A stretch of 64,000 bases of DNA from Pedobacter hartonius (GTDB taxonomy: Bacteria > Bacteroidota > Bacteroidia > Sphingobacteriales > Sphingobacteriaceae): assembly GCF_900107535.1 (NCBI RefSeq), contig NZ_FNRA01000002.1, positions 372,001 to 436,000 of the forward strand, read 5' to 3'. Below the pieces are notes generated by a model. The model searched no databases and was not told the origin of the DNA. It worked only from the letters and a program-made list of their open reading frames with translations. Positions 8,408-17,043 of the stretch are shown here, in pieces. Every line of letters starts with the position of its first letter. Position 1 is the first letter of the stretch. A program made the position numbers and the translations under genes.

Positions 8408-9283
8408 ATGTACAATCAACCGATGTTAAGAGATGACGCCTTAAAAGGCAGGACCATTGTAGTTACAGGTGGTGGTACCGGCCTGGGCAAAGCCATGGGC
8501 ACCTATTTTTTGAAGCTTGGCGCGAATCTGGTGATCACCAGCCGTAAGGCAGATGTATTACAAAAGACCGCCGAAGAAATGGAGATGGAAACCGGAGGAA
8601 GGGTACTGGCAGTAAGCTGTGACGTGCGCGACTATGAGCAGGTAGAAAATGTACTTGCAGAAACGCTCAGTACCTTTGGCAGTGTGGACAGTCTGCTCAA
8701 CAATGCCGCCGGAAACTTCATCTCCCCGACAGAACGCCTGTCAGCCAATGCTTTTTCCACAATCATTGATATCGTTTTAAAAGGTTCCGTGAACTGCACG
8801 CTGGCCTTTGGCAAACATTGGATCAAAGAAAAACAAGCGGCCAGTATTTTAAATATCGTTACCACCTATGCCTTCACAGGTTCGGCTTTTGTAGTTCCCT
8901 CGGCCTGTGCCAAGGGAGGCGTATTGGCCATGACACGCTCGCTGGCCGTGGAATGGGGCAAATACGGAATCAGGACCAATGCAATTGCCCCGGGGCCTTT
9001 CCCTACCAAAGGAGCCTGGGAACGCCTGCTTCCGGGAGATCTGGCAGAGAAGTTCGATTTCAAAAACAGGGTTCCGCTAAAACGCGTAGGCGAATACCAG
9101 GAACTGGCCAACCTCGCAGCCTTTTTAGTGAGTGATTTTTCCGGGTACATCAATGGCGAGGTCATCACTATAGACGGCGGCGAGTGGCTGCAGGGAGCAG
9201 GACAGTTTAACGGACTTGAAGCGGTCCCGGATGAACTGTGGGATAGCTTTGCACAGATGACCAGGGCGGCAAAAGGCAGCTGA
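8408..9283 (+). CDS. SDR-family oxidoreductase, 2,4-dienoyl-CoA reductase-like
   Basis: A 291-residue short-chain dehydrogenase. The N-terminal Rossmann motif is VTGGGTGLGKAMG, followed by LLNNAAGNF and the catalytic-loop segment FVVPSACAKGGVLAMTRSLA. The segment IAPGPFPTKGAWERL is characteristic of the mitochondrial-type NADPH 2,4-dienoyl-CoA reductase branch (DECR1-like), where a Ser/Lys pair rather than the classical YxxxK carries catalysis. It would reduce the intermediate of polyunsaturated acyl-CoA oxidation. Its position directly after an enoyl-CoA hydratase/isomerase supports that pathway. Confidence 0.88.
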   Translation: MYNQPMLRDDALKGRTIVVTGGGTGLGKAMGTYFLKLGANLVITSRKADVLQKTAEEMEMETGGRVLAVSCDVRDYEQVENVLAETLSTFGSVDSLLNNAAGNFISPTERLSANAFSTIIDIVLKGSVNCTLAFGKHWIKEKQAASILNIVTTYAFTGSAFVVPSACAKGGVLAMTRSLAVEWGKYGIRTNAIAPGPFPTKGAWERLLPGDLAEKFDFKNRVPLKRVGEYQELANLAAFLVSDFSGYINGEVITIDGGEWLQGAGQFNGLEAVPDELWDSFAQMTRAAKGS

Positions 9284-9350
9284 GTTTAATCTTTTGCGCA
9301 AAAATTATTTTAAAGCATCTTTATTTTGAAATTAGCTTTATTTTTGTACC

Positions 9351-9632
9351 ATGTCAACAGAAACAAAAGAAGAAACCTTTACCCTTGAGGAGATCTTAAC
9401 CTCTCTCAAAACCTCACACCGTCTGATCTTATGGAACGATGAGGTGAACACTTTTGACCATGTGATCCACTGTATGACTAAATATCTCGATTACACAGAA
9501 AACCAGGCAGAGAAAATTGCATGGGAGGTACACAATAAGGGGAAATGTGCCGTCCTGGAAGGTTCCTTTACCGAAATGGAAGTATACCGCAAGATCCTTC
9601 AGCAGGAAGGTTTAACGGTCACGGTAGATTAA
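9351..9632 (+). CDS. clpS: ATP-dependent Clp protease adaptor ClpS
   Basis: A 93-residue adaptor that binds N-degron substrates and hands them to ClpA/ClpC. The ClpS core is clear: LILWNDEVNTFDHVIHCM, then a helix with AEKIAWEVHNKGKCAVLEG and the closing TEMEVYRKILQQEGLTV. The acidic residues of the N-degron pocket (NDE, TFD) are present. The 3' end overlaps the convergent thioredoxin-like gene by 14 bp. Confidence 0.95.
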   Translation: MSTETKEETFTLEEILTSLKTSHRLILWNDEVNTFDHVIHCMTKYLDYTENQAEKIAWEVHNKGKCAVLEGSFTEMEVYRKILQQEGLTVTVD

Positions 9633-10218
9633 GTAGAAGCATGGCCAGCTCCTCCTGTGTGGCCTGGGTTTTATCACGGGAATACCAGAGGTGTAACTGC
9701 TCAGACTGCAGGTTATTATCGGCCGTTTCTGCTTTCCAATGATTGAGCACTGCTTGTGCAGCAGCGGGCCTCGGGCCCCACTTCGCAACAAGCCAGCCCG
9801 CATCATCCAGCAGCAGCACTACCGGAATAGACCTGGCCCCGTTCGTCAGGTATGCATCGATCAGCGGCAGGTTCTGGTCTCTCAGTACAAACCGCAGGTC
9901 AAACTTCTCCGGCAGAATTTCCGTCATTTTCTGAAACAGCGGCACGATCTGGGCCGCATCGCCACACCAGCCTTCGGTAATCACCATGATATGGTAATGT
10001 TTTTTCAGGTTTTTTATTTTTTCGACTAAAAAATCCGTCAGCACAGCAGTTTTTTCAATTCTGTTCATCCTCTGGATGTTCAGTTTACTGTAATGCAACA
10101 TTTCTTCGCTATTGTCATTACTCGTAGACCTGTTTTCTTTTAAAAGAGAAATGATTAAATCCCGGTATTCCGGATAACTTAATCCCTCATTCACAAAAAT
10201 ATTACTGTAATTGGCCAT
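9619..10218 (-). CDS. Thioredoxin-like family protein
   Basis: A 199-residue cytoplasmic protein with a thioredoxin fold in its second half: MVITEGWCGDAAQIVP, then RFVLRDQNLPLIDAYLTNG and the cis-proline loop RSIPVVLLLDDAG. The active site reads WCGDA in place of WCGPC, so only one cysteine remains, as in the Thioredoxin_9 group. It could act through a single thiol or be a binding protein. The N-terminal part (YPEYRDLIISLLKENRSTSND) is helical. Its 3' end overlaps clpS convergently. Confidence 0.8.
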   Translation of the reverse strand: MANYSNIFVNEGLSYPEYRDLIISLLKENRSTSNDNSEEMLHYSKLNIQRMNRIEKTAVLTDFLVEKIKNLKKHYHIMVITEGWCGDAAQIVPLFQKMTEILPEKFDLRFVLRDQNLPLIDAYLTNGARSIPVVLLLDDAGWLVAKWGPRPAAAQAVLNHWKAETADNNLQSEQLHLWYSRDKTQATQEELAMLLLNLP

Positions 10219-10315
10219 AAATGCGTTGTAATAAAATAGTTACCGCCTGTTTTTTAAACTTCCCCGCCGTTACTTTGTCCCTCTATCAAAAGAAACTTAA
10301 AACGATACATTCGAA

Positions 10316-12808
10316 ATGAACAATTACCGCTGTAAATTTATATTTATACTGCTGACAATTTGTACTACTGCTGCTTCCTTTCAACTTCATGCACAGGCCC
10401 CGGGTTCTGGTAAACTTACAGGAAAAATTGTAGATGCCCAAACGAATGAGACGATTCCCTTCGCCTCAGCAATCATCAGTAACAGGGAAACTAAAGTTAC
10501 CGTAGCCACCGGGCAAACGGACGTCAATGGTAATCTGATCATTAACGGTATCCCGGATGGTACCTTCTCTGTGAAGATCAGCTATGTGGGTTACCAGACG
10601 CTTGTCAGAGATTCTGTAGCTGTAACTAAATCGAAACAGCTGCTTACCCTGGGCACCATAAAAATGAAAGCCGCAAAAGGAACTGCGTTAAAAGAAGTCT
10701 CTGTAACAGCCAAGAAAGCCCCCATACAGCTGGGGATTGATAAAAAGGTATTTTCTGTAGACCAGAGCCTTGTCAGTGAAGGCGGTTCTGCATCAGACCT
10801 GTTAACTAATGTTCCCTCGGTACAAATTGATGTGGATGGAAACGTAAGCCTGAGAGGATCTACAGGAGTGAAAGTACTTGTGGACGGTAAACCTTCCGTG
10901 ATTGGAGGGGGTGACGTGGCTTCTATACTGGCCTCTATTCCTGCAAGTTCCATTGAAACGGTAGAGGTGATCACCAACCCCTCGTCAAAGTATGATGCCG
11001 AAGGAAATTCAGGAATTATCAATATCGTATTGAAACGGAACTCAAAACTTGGGTTCAACGGAAATGTAGCCCTTACCGCCGGTAACAGGGATAACTATAA
11101 CGGAAATGCCAGCTTAAGCTTTCAGAATAAAAAGATCAACCTGTACGGAAACTACGGGTACAGGTATGGCAAGCGTATAGGCGGCGGCTTTAACAATATC
11201 AGGTACCTTAACCGCGCAGATTCCCTGGGAGCGGCCGATCAGCTGACAAGCTCCAGACAGATAGAGAAAAGCCAGAATGCCAAAGCAGGGATAGACTACT
11301 ACCTGACTACAAAAGATATCCTGAGCTTCTCGGCAGCGTATAACAAACGTGACCAGGATAAAAGAGACTTTCTGAACGTAAATACTTATAACGCAGACGG
11401 CTCGCCCAGACAACTGAGTGACAGGATCAATACTACTGACGGAGGTGGCGACAGTTATGACCTCAACCTGGACTACAGCCATAAATGGAAGGCCAGCCAG
11501 GAGCTTACCTTTAACTTTGGCTACTCACATGGAACGAACGACAATTTCCAGCAGTACAATACAACAGTGAACAGCATCAATGGCATTCCTGCAACGCAAG
11601 ACCCTGAAATGCTGACCAACGATAACGACGGTAAAAATAAAAACTATAATATCCAGGCCGATTACAACATGCCACTGGGCAAGCTGGGTAAACTGGAAAG
11701 CGGTTACCGCAGTCAGATCAGGTATTCAGATAACAATACCGTGGCCAGGACCTATAACCCGGCCACAGGCAATTATGACGAAAATTATCAGCTGTCAAAC
11801 CTCTTTAACAGTAAAGACCAGGTGCACGCCCTGTACCTGAACTATTCAAACCAGATCAAAAACTTTGGTTACCAGGTAGGGCTAAGGGGCGAAGTTGCCA
11901 GGCTAAACACCAACTCCGGTGGGTACGACCTGAACGGCACCCTGGCCAATGCTGCCGGACGCATCGCCTATGACAGGTTGTACCCAAGTATCTTCCTGAC
12001 GCAGAAGTTTAAAGGTGACCAGCAGTTGCAACTGAGTTATACCCGGAGGGTAAACAGGCCAAGGCCATGGGATACCAACCCCTTTATAGATTATTCCGAT
12101 CCCCTCAGCTGGCGCCAGGGTAACCCAAACCTGCTTCCTGAGGATGTCCACTCCTATGAGCTGAGTTACAGCAAATTCTGGTCGAAGGTAACGCTGATCG
12201 GAAGTGTATACTCACGTCATACCAATGACCTGATCCAAAGGGTACGTTCAGTGCCTGATTCCAACGGTGTGATCATCCTTACCCCTTTCAACTTAACTCA
12301 AAGCACAAACAGCGGAGTAGAGCTGATCGCAAAGGTAGACCCCGTTAAAGCCTGGAGCTTCACAGCCAACGTCAACGGTTATCACAGTAATATTGATGCA
12401 GTACCGGCATATAACATCTCTCAGACCTCAGGATACAGCTGGAATGCCAACCTGACCAACAACATCACCCTGCCTTACAACATCTCTCTGCAGATCAGGG
12501 GTGATTACAATTCTACGGAATTACAGGCACAGGGAAAACGTAAAGCCATGTACGGCGTAGACGGCGGAGCCAAATATGACTTTCCAAATAAAAAAGCTTC
12601 CCTCAGCCTGAATGTCAGGGATATCTTCAATACGAGGAAATTCGGGGCAGTCATCCAGGATGCCAATACCATCACCGACTTCCAGCGCTACCAGAAAGGA
12701 CAGCAGGGAAACCTGACCTTCTCTTACCGCTTTGGAAAAACCAGTTTCCAGAAAAAACAGAAAAAAGCAGAACAGCAGGAAACAAAACCTGACGAAGGAA
12801 CATTCTAA
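10316..12808 (+). CDS. TonB-dependent outer-membrane beta-barrel receptor
   Basis: An 830-residue outer-membrane protein. It has a signal peptide (IFILLTICTTAASFQLHAQA), a carboxypeptidase-like domain at about 30-115 (GKLTGKIVDAQTNETIPFAS), a plug at about 125-245 (LVSEGGSASDLLTNVPSVQID, IEVITNPSSKYDAEGNSGII) and a long barrel of the outer-membrane family-3 type. The end is lysine/glutamine-rich rather than an aromatic terminal strand, seen in this subfamily. The ligand is not evident. No SusD follows, so a glycan-uptake pair is unlikely; it is followed after 17 bp by a Nudix hydrolase and then plsC. Confidence 0.9.
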   Translation: MNNYRCKFIFILLTICTTAASFQLHAQAPGSGKLTGKIVDAQTNETIPFASAIISNRETKVTVATGQTDVNGNLIINGIPDGTFSVKISYVGYQTLVRDSVAVTKSKQLLTLGTIKMKAAKGTALKEVSVTAKKAPIQLGIDKKVFSVDQSLVSEGGSASDLLTNVPSVQIDVDGNVSLRGSTGVKVLVDGKPSVIGGGDVASILASIPASSIETVEVITNPSSKYDAEGNSGIINIVLKRNSKLGFNGNVALTAGNRDNYNGNASLSFQNKKINLYGNYGYRYGKRIGGGFNNIRYLNRADSLGAADQLTSSRQIEKSQNAKAGIDYYLTTKDILSFSAAYNKRDQDKRDFLNVNTYNADGSPRQLSDRINTTDGGGDSYDLNLDYSHKWKASQELTFNFGYSHGTNDNFQQYNTTVNSINGIPATQDPEMLTNDNDGKNKNYNIQADYNMPLGKLGKLESGYRSQIRYSDNNTVARTYNPATGNYDENYQLSNLFNSKDQVHALYLNYSNQIKNFGYQVGLRGEVARLNTNSGGYDLNGTLANAAGRIAYDRLYPSIFLTQKFKGDQQLQLSYTRRVNRPRPWDTNPFIDYSDPLSWRQGNPNLLPEDVHSYELSYSKFWSKVTLIGSVYSRHTNDLIQRVRSVPDSNGVIILTPFNLTQSTNSGVELIAKVDPVKAWSFTANVNGYHSNIDAVPAYNISQTSGYSWNANLTNNITLPYNISLQIRGDYNSTELQAQGKRKAMYGVDGGAKYDFPNKKASLSLNVRDIFNTRKFGAVIQDANTITDFQRYQKGQQGNLTFSYRFGKTSFQKKQKKAEQQETKPDEGTF

Positions 12809-12825
12809 AATTCGTATCTTGCGGC

Positions 12826-13380
12826 ATGGAAGAAATGAACCCCTGGACTATTTTGGACAGCCGCAAAATTTATGAAAATAACTGGATAGGACTGACAGAA
12901 CACCAGGTGATCAACCCATCCGGCGGAAAGGGAATATACGGGGAAGTGCATTTCAGGAACTATGCAATAGGTATACTTCCGCTGGATGAGGACATGAACA
13001 CCTGGCTGGTGGGGCAGTATCGTTTTCCATTAAAGGCCTACAGCTGGGAGATTCCCGAAGGGGGAGGACCGCTGGGCCTGCCGATGCTGGACAGTGCCAA
13101 ACGTGAATTACAGGAGGAAACCGGGCTGATAGCGAGCGACTGGAAGGAGCTGCAAAGGATGCACCTCTCGAATTCCGTGAGTGATGAATTTGCGGTGATC
13201 TTTATCGCCAGAGGTTTAACCATGGGCAAGTCCGCTCCCGAGGAAACAGAGGAACTGGTCGTACGGAAACTACCGTTCGAAGAAGCTTACCAAATGGCCG
13301 TTGAGGGAAAGATCACTGACAGCATGAGTGTTGCAGCACTGCTGCGGGCAAAAATATTAGTATTGGAAGGCAAATTATAA
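12826..13380 (+). CDS. Nudix hydrolase, ADP-ribose pyrophosphatase-like
   Basis: A 184-residue Nudix protein. The WEIPEGGGPLG segment and RELQEETGL carry most of the Nudix box, including the metal-binding REUxEExGU helix. The glutamate eight residues before the arginine of that helix is replaced by leucine (GGPLGLPMLDSAKREL), a departure from Gx5Ex7REUxEExGU. The layout and the WEIPEGG strand resemble ADP-ribose/nucleoside-diphosphate-sugar pyrophosphatases. It sits between a TonB receptor and plsC with 17- and 8-bp gaps, so it is probably co-transcribed. The substrate is an inference from fold class only. Confidence 0.88.
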   Translation: MEEMNPWTILDSRKIYENNWIGLTEHQVINPSGGKGIYGEVHFRNYAIGILPLDEDMNTWLVGQYRFPLKAYSWEIPEGGGPLGLPMLDSAKRELQEETGLIASDWKELQRMHLSNSVSDEFAVIFIARGLTMGKSAPEETEELVVRKLPFEEAYQMAVEGKITDSMSVAALLRAKILVLEGKL

Positions 13381-13387
13381 AAACTGT

Positions 13388-14128
13388 ATGAACAAATTCC
13401 TGGGATATATCTTTACTCCCGTATTTTACTTTTTCTTTTTACTGAGCCTGCTGATTTTTCAGCCCATTCAATGGATATGTTATCGCTTTTTTGGTTATAA
13501 AGCACATAAGGCCTCGGTAGATTACCTCAATTTTTTCCTGACCTACTGCCAGGTCTTCTTAGGCTCATCCACTACCTTCGTTAACCACCAGGATCTCCCG
13601 CTGAACCATCCTATTATATTTGTTGCCAACCACCAGAGCATGTATGATATTCCGGGCATTTTCTGGTTCCTGAAGAAATATCATGTAAAGTTTATTTCGA
13701 AGATTGAGCTTACCAAAGGGATTCCCTCCATTTCATTTAACCTGAAGTATGGCGGCGGGGCCAACATCAACCGTAAAGACAGTAAACAGGCCGTTTCAGA
13801 GATCATCAAGCTGGGCCGGAGAATGAAGGATAACAATTGGTCGGCCATGATATTTGCCGAAGGCACACGTGCTAAAGATGGCCGGATAAAGCCTTTTCAG
13901 GTAGGTGGAATAGCTACCTTATTAAAAACAGTGCCCAATGCGCTCATTGTTCCTATAGCGATAGAGAATTCCTGGAAGGTTGTTCAGTATGGAACCTACC
14001 CGCTGAGCTTCGGCGAAAAGCTCAGGTGGACGGTACTTGATCCCATCACAACGGCAGGAAGAAATGCGGAGGAATTGACAAATATGGCCGAAGGCGCAAT
14101 CAGGAAAGCCTTAAATCAGGAAGCTTAA
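13388..14128 (+). CDS. plsC: 1-acyl-sn-glycerol-3-phosphate acyltransferase
   Basis: A 246-residue membrane-bound acyltransferase of the PlsC superfamily, which adds the second acyl chain in phospholipid synthesis. An N-terminal hydrophobic hairpin (VFYFFFLLSLLIFQPIQW) is followed by the catalytic HxxxxD in NHQSMYD, the segment GGANINRKD, and the substrate-binding EGTRAKDG. The LIVPIAIENSW block also fits. Its stop overlaps the stop of the convergent LytTR regulator by 4 bp. Other acyl acceptors are possible within the superfamily. Confidence 0.9.
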   Translation: MNKFLGYIFTPVFYFFFLLSLLIFQPIQWICYRFFGYKAHKASVDYLNFFLTYCQVFLGSSTTFVNHQDLPLNHPIIFVANHQSMYDIPGIFWFLKKYHVKFISKIELTKGIPSISFNLKYGGGANINRKDSKQAVSEIIKLGRRMKDNNWSAMIFAEGTRAKDGRIKPFQVGGIATLLKTVPNALIVPIAIENSWKVVQYGTYPLSFGEKLRWTVLDPITTAGRNAEELTNMAEGAIRKALNQEA

Positions 14129-14874
14129 ATATTTTTATTCTCTATCTTTTTAAAGAACTCATCCCTGTAGGTATCACCAATAGGAATGATCTTGCCGCAG
14201 ATCGTGATCCTGCTGCGTTCTATACTTTCTATTTTATCGAGTGCAATGATATAGGATTTATGTACCCTGATGAATTTCGCATTGGGGAGGGTCTCTTCCA
14301 TCTTTTTCATATTCTGCAGCGTGATTACCCTTTCTGATTTCGTGAAAATTGAAATGTAATCTTTCAGCCCCTCGATATAAAGAATATTATCCAGTTCAAT
14401 CTTCTGAATTTTATGTTCCGTTTTTACAAAGATAAAGTCCTGTACCGGCTGGCCTGCGGGTGCTGCCGGGGCGGCAACAGGGACTACGGGTGCAGGAATA
14501 ACGGGCTCCGCATTGTTTTTGTGCTGGTTATGGACCTTCTCCACGGCCTTGTAAAACCTGTCGAACGCAATAGGTTTTAGCAGATAGTCCGAAACATTCA
14601 AATCGTAGCTTTCCAATGCATATTGTGAATATGCCGTGGTTAAGATATAACTGGCTTTATTATTTGCAATCTTAAGGAATTGGATGCCCGTCAGGTCCGG
14701 CATCTGGATATCCAGAAAAACCAGATCTATCCCCCCTGCCTGCACGAGCTGTAAAGCCTCAATTGCATTTTCCGTTCGTTTTACCAATTCCAGAAAGGGA
14801 ACTTTAGAAACATAATCTTCAATAATATCGAGCGCCAAAGGCTCATCATCCACTGCAATACATTTTAGCGTCAT
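14125..14874 (-). CDS. LytTR-family response regulator
   Basis: The ATG at 14874 (MTLKCIAVDDEP) is chosen over an upstream in-frame ATG because receiver domains begin here; the protein is 249 residues. The receiver domain spans 1-120, with VDDE, the phospho-acceptor Asp in VFLDIQMPD, and the conserved lysine in LLKPI. A proline/alanine-rich linker follows (PAPVVPVAAPAAPAG). The C-terminal LytTR DNA-binding domain has FIRVHKSYIIALDKIESI. It is 22 bp downstream of a LytS-type kinase, forming a classical Bacteroidota two-component pair. Targets are unknown. Confidence 0.93.
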   Translation of the reverse strand: MTLKCIAVDDEPLALDIIEDYVSKVPFLELVKRTENAIEALQLVQAGGIDLVFLDIQMPDLTGIQFLKIANNKASYILTTAYSQYALESYDLNVSDYLLKPIAFDRFYKAVEKVHNQHKNNAEPVIPAPVVPVAAPAAPAGQPVQDFIFVKTEHKIQKIELDNILYIEGLKDYISIFTKSERVITLQNMKKMEETLPNAKFIRVHKSYIIALDKIESIERSRITICGKIIPIGDTYRDEFFKKIENKNI

Positions 14875-14896
14875 TGTGTTCGTATTTATACTAGAT

Positions 14897-15922
14897 TTAT
14901 ATATCAAGCATGAGTTCACTGGTATAATGCGTAGCCGAATTTACGATATTTAGCTTATATCTTTCGGGATAAAGCAACTGCAGCCGGCGTTCCACATTAT
15001 TCAGGCCTACCCCGCCCACGTGGTCTTTATTCGCATTGTTCTTTTTATTCGTAATACTGAAATGCAGTATTTTCTGGTTCGCTATAATATTGATCCTGAT
15101 AGGGTCTGAGGGATCATTTGCCACTCCATGCTTGAAGGCATTCTCTACAAAAGATATCAGCACCAGCGGCAGGATCTGCTGGTCGTCGATCTCACCATTG
15201 AGTGTCATCACCACCGATGCGCCGTCCTTGAACCTCAGCTTCTGCAACTCGATGTAACTCTGCACATATTCTATTTCTTTGCTCAGTGCTACCCAGCTAT
15301 CGTTGCTTTCATAGATCATATAACGCATGATCTCAGACAATTTTAAAATAGCATCTGCAGTTTTATCAGATTTCTGATAGGCCAGTGAATAGATATTGTT
15401 TAAAGAATTGAATAAAAAATGGGGGTTGAGCTGCGATTTCAGAAACTGCAGTTCCATATCTTTCTTTTCCGTTTCCAGGCTGCGCTGAATGCGGATATTG
15501 CTAAACCAGTCGAGCGCAAATTTAATGAGGCAGCCGGAGATAATAAAAAACCCGGAAGTGAACACCGAACTCCAGACAAACATACTCAAATCCGTATATT
15601 CTACTGTTCTGGTCTTAGCGCTCCAGTACTTTAATACTTCATCCCGGTAAAGTACCGCCATGATCGTTTTTACTGCCGCCATCAGGGCAATCAGCGCGAT
15701 GATCGACAGTACATACCACCAGTATTTTTTCAGGAGCTGAGGGATCAGCAGGGTATAATTGATATAAAATATGGAAATGTTAATGACAGTAAAATAGCCA
15801 TACTTTACCAGCAGCTCAGTTGAGTTATATTTTTCTCCCGAAAAGAATATGATCAGGAACATAAAACCACTTATAAACAGCCAATACACGACATGGGCAA
15901 TCAACTCTCTTTTATCTTTCAT
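14897..15922 (-). CDS. Sensor histidine kinase, LytS/YehU (His_kinase) family
   Basis: I place the start at the ATG at 15922 (MKDKRELIAHVVYW); the frame extends upstream but that part lacks family features. The result is 341 residues. Four transmembrane helices fill the first ~150 residues. They are followed by LKSQLNPHFLFNSLNNIYSL, the diagnostic histidine-containing motif of this family, then an ATPase domain with PLVLISFVENAFKHG and VGGVGLNNVERRL. No extracytoplasmic sensor domain is apparent, so the signal is probably sensed in the membrane. Its partner is the LytTR regulator just downstream. Confidence 0.92.
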   Translation of the reverse strand: MKDKRELIAHVVYWLFISGFMFLIIFFSGEKYNSTELLVKYGYFTVINISIFYINYTLLIPQLLKKYWWYVLSIIALIALMAAVKTIMAVLYRDEVLKYWSAKTRTVEYTDLSMFVWSSVFTSGFFIISGCLIKFALDWFSNIRIQRSLETEKKDMELQFLKSQLNPHFLFNSLNNIYSLAYQKSDKTADAILKLSEIMRYMIYESNDSWVALSKEIEYVQSYIELQKLRFKDGASVVMTLNGEIDDQQILPLVLISFVENAFKHGVANDPSDPIRINIIANQKILHFSITNKKNNANKDHVGGVGLNNVERRLQLLYPERYKLNIVNSATHYTSELMLDI

Positions 15923-16268
15923 TAGCGGGCATTTTTTCCAGCGGTTTATTGTTTTCTGCCAGGAAACCAAAGTACTGAAAGTAACACTTTTTGGCCATAG
16001 CTTTCGACGAACAGGCATTTTTTTTCTACCAACGCCGAAAATAGCAACATTTTGCATTTTATCGTAAAATCACCTGTTGATCTATAATTATTTACACTTG
16101 GTATAAAACATTTTAGCAGGATGAATTTTATGATTCTATTTGTTTCATCAAAACGAAACGATTATGAAATCTGCATCTGTTCAACACCTCGACACACTAG
16201 TAAACCACAGGATATATGCCTCGTATCAAACTGACTTCAGCAAGCTGACCACTATATATACCTATATC
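15923..16268. other. Intergenic region between LytS kinase and a short ORF
   Basis: About 345 bp of AT-rich sequence between divergent genes. It must hold the promoter of the two-component pair. I see no convincing conserved gene, repeat or RNA in it. Confidence 0.4.
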
Positions 16269-16439
16269 ATGAAAAAATTAACAAATGTCTCTCCTTTTAT
16301 ATGGTTACTGGTACCTGTATTTATGATGCTGATCCTGACCGTTACCAGCAACGTAAGTACTACTGACGACCATACGGCCGGTATAAAATCTGAAACCAAT
16401 ACAACCATTGCAAAAATACCTTATGCAACATTAAAATAA
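16269..16439 (+). CDS. Short hydrophobic protein of unknown function
   Basis: From the ATG at 16269 this is 56 residues: MKKLTNVSPFIWLLVPVF begins a single predicted membrane segment (residues ~10-28), followed by a polar, threonine-rich tail. In-frame ATGs lie further upstream at 16140 and 16164, but only this one gives a normal lysine-led signal-anchor start. A good terminator lies downstream at 16522-16550, which supports a real transcript. I do not recognise the family. Confidence 0.4.
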   Translation: MKKLTNVSPFIWLLVPVFMMLILTVTSNVSTTDDHTAGIKSETNTTIAKIPYATLK

Positions 16440-16521
16440 AACAGGCGTCTTATATCCCGAAGAGCGTAGGATACCTATTCTGCCATACAAAGAATTTAGT
16501 TTTAGTTATAGTAATAGTAGT

Positions 16522-16550
16522 AATGGCGGCTGGATGGCCGCCATTTCTTT
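16522..16550 (+). terminator. Rho-independent terminator
   Basis: AATGGCGGC (16522-16530) pairs perfectly with GCCGCCATT (16537-16545) over a 6-nt loop, followed by TCTTTT. It would end the transcript of the short membrane protein and insulate the BlaI operon. Confidence 0.7.
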
Positions 16551-16587
16551 TGCCAGAGATTTTGAAAAACATTAAATATTATTTTGA

Positions 16588-16628
16588 AACTAAGAATATA
16601 GTTTATACATTTAACTATACTCTTAGTT
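16588..16628 (+). promoter_or_regulatory. Large palindromic operator upstream of blaI-like gene
   Basis: AACTAAGAATATAGTT (16588-16603) and AACTATACTCTTAGTT (16613-16628) are inverted repeats with 15 of 16 positions matching, separated by 9 bp. The site lies 37 bp before the regulator start and overlaps a plausible promoter (TTTG at 16583-16586, a TACATTTA -7-like box at 16606-16613). It is the obvious binding site for the BlaI/MecI dimer encoded downstream. Confidence 0.7.
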
Positions 16629-16665
16629 CATTTATCATTATCATCAAAATCAATCAGCGAATACT

Positions 16666-17043
16666 ATGGAAATTAAAGATCTGACGAAAGCCGAAGAACA
16701 AATCATGCAGGTGATCTGGCAGATAGAAAAGGGATTCGTAAAAGAAGTCATGGAATTTCTGCCTGAGCCAAAGGCCGCCTACAATACAGTATCTACCATC
16801 ATCAGGATACTGGAAGTGAAAGGTTTTATCGGCCATATCGCATTTGGGAAATCCCACCAGTATTACCCCCTGATCTCCAGGGAAGATTACAAGCGCCATG
16901 CTACGGAAAAGCTGTTAGGAAATTATTTTGAAAACTCTGTGGAGAGCATGTTCTCCTTTTTTGTAAAGGAGGAAAAGATGGACGTAAGTGATGTGGATGA
17001 AATCTTAAAAATGATCAGCAAACTCAAAAACAAATCAAAATGA
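16666..17043 (+). CDS. BlaI/MecI/CopY-family transcriptional repressor
   Basis: A 125-residue winged-helix protein. The N-terminal domain LTKAEEQIMQVIWQIEKGFV with AAYNTVSTIIRILEVKGFI is the typical BlaI/MecI DNA-binding part, and the C-terminal helices (VDEILKMISKLKNKSK) dimerise. It overlaps the M56 peptidase start by 4 bp (ATGA), the normal arrangement in which the membrane peptidase relieves repression. No beta-lactamase gene is near, so the regulated function is unknown; autoregulation through the upstream palindrome is likely. Confidence 0.93.
   Translation: MEIKDLTKAEEQIMQVIWQIEKGFVKEVMEFLPEPKAAYNTVSTIIRILEVKGFIGHIAFGKSHQYYPLISREDYKRHATEKLLGNYFENSVESMFSFFVKEEKMDVSDVDEILKMISKLKNKSK

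Noticed and set aside
9339..9346. TATTTTTG as a -7 box for clpS
   Set aside because: It ends only 4 bp before the start codon and the nearest TTTG is 10 bp away instead of about 19, so it would need a leaderless mRNA and a poor -33.
10316..12808. SusC-type glycan receptor
   Set aside because: No SusD gene follows and the barrel type and C-terminal tail fit the outer-membrane family-3 receptors instead.
16140..16268. N-terminal extension of the short membrane protein from the ATG at 16140
   Set aside because: The extension is polar and would bury the signal anchor; the ATG at 16269 gives a normal start.
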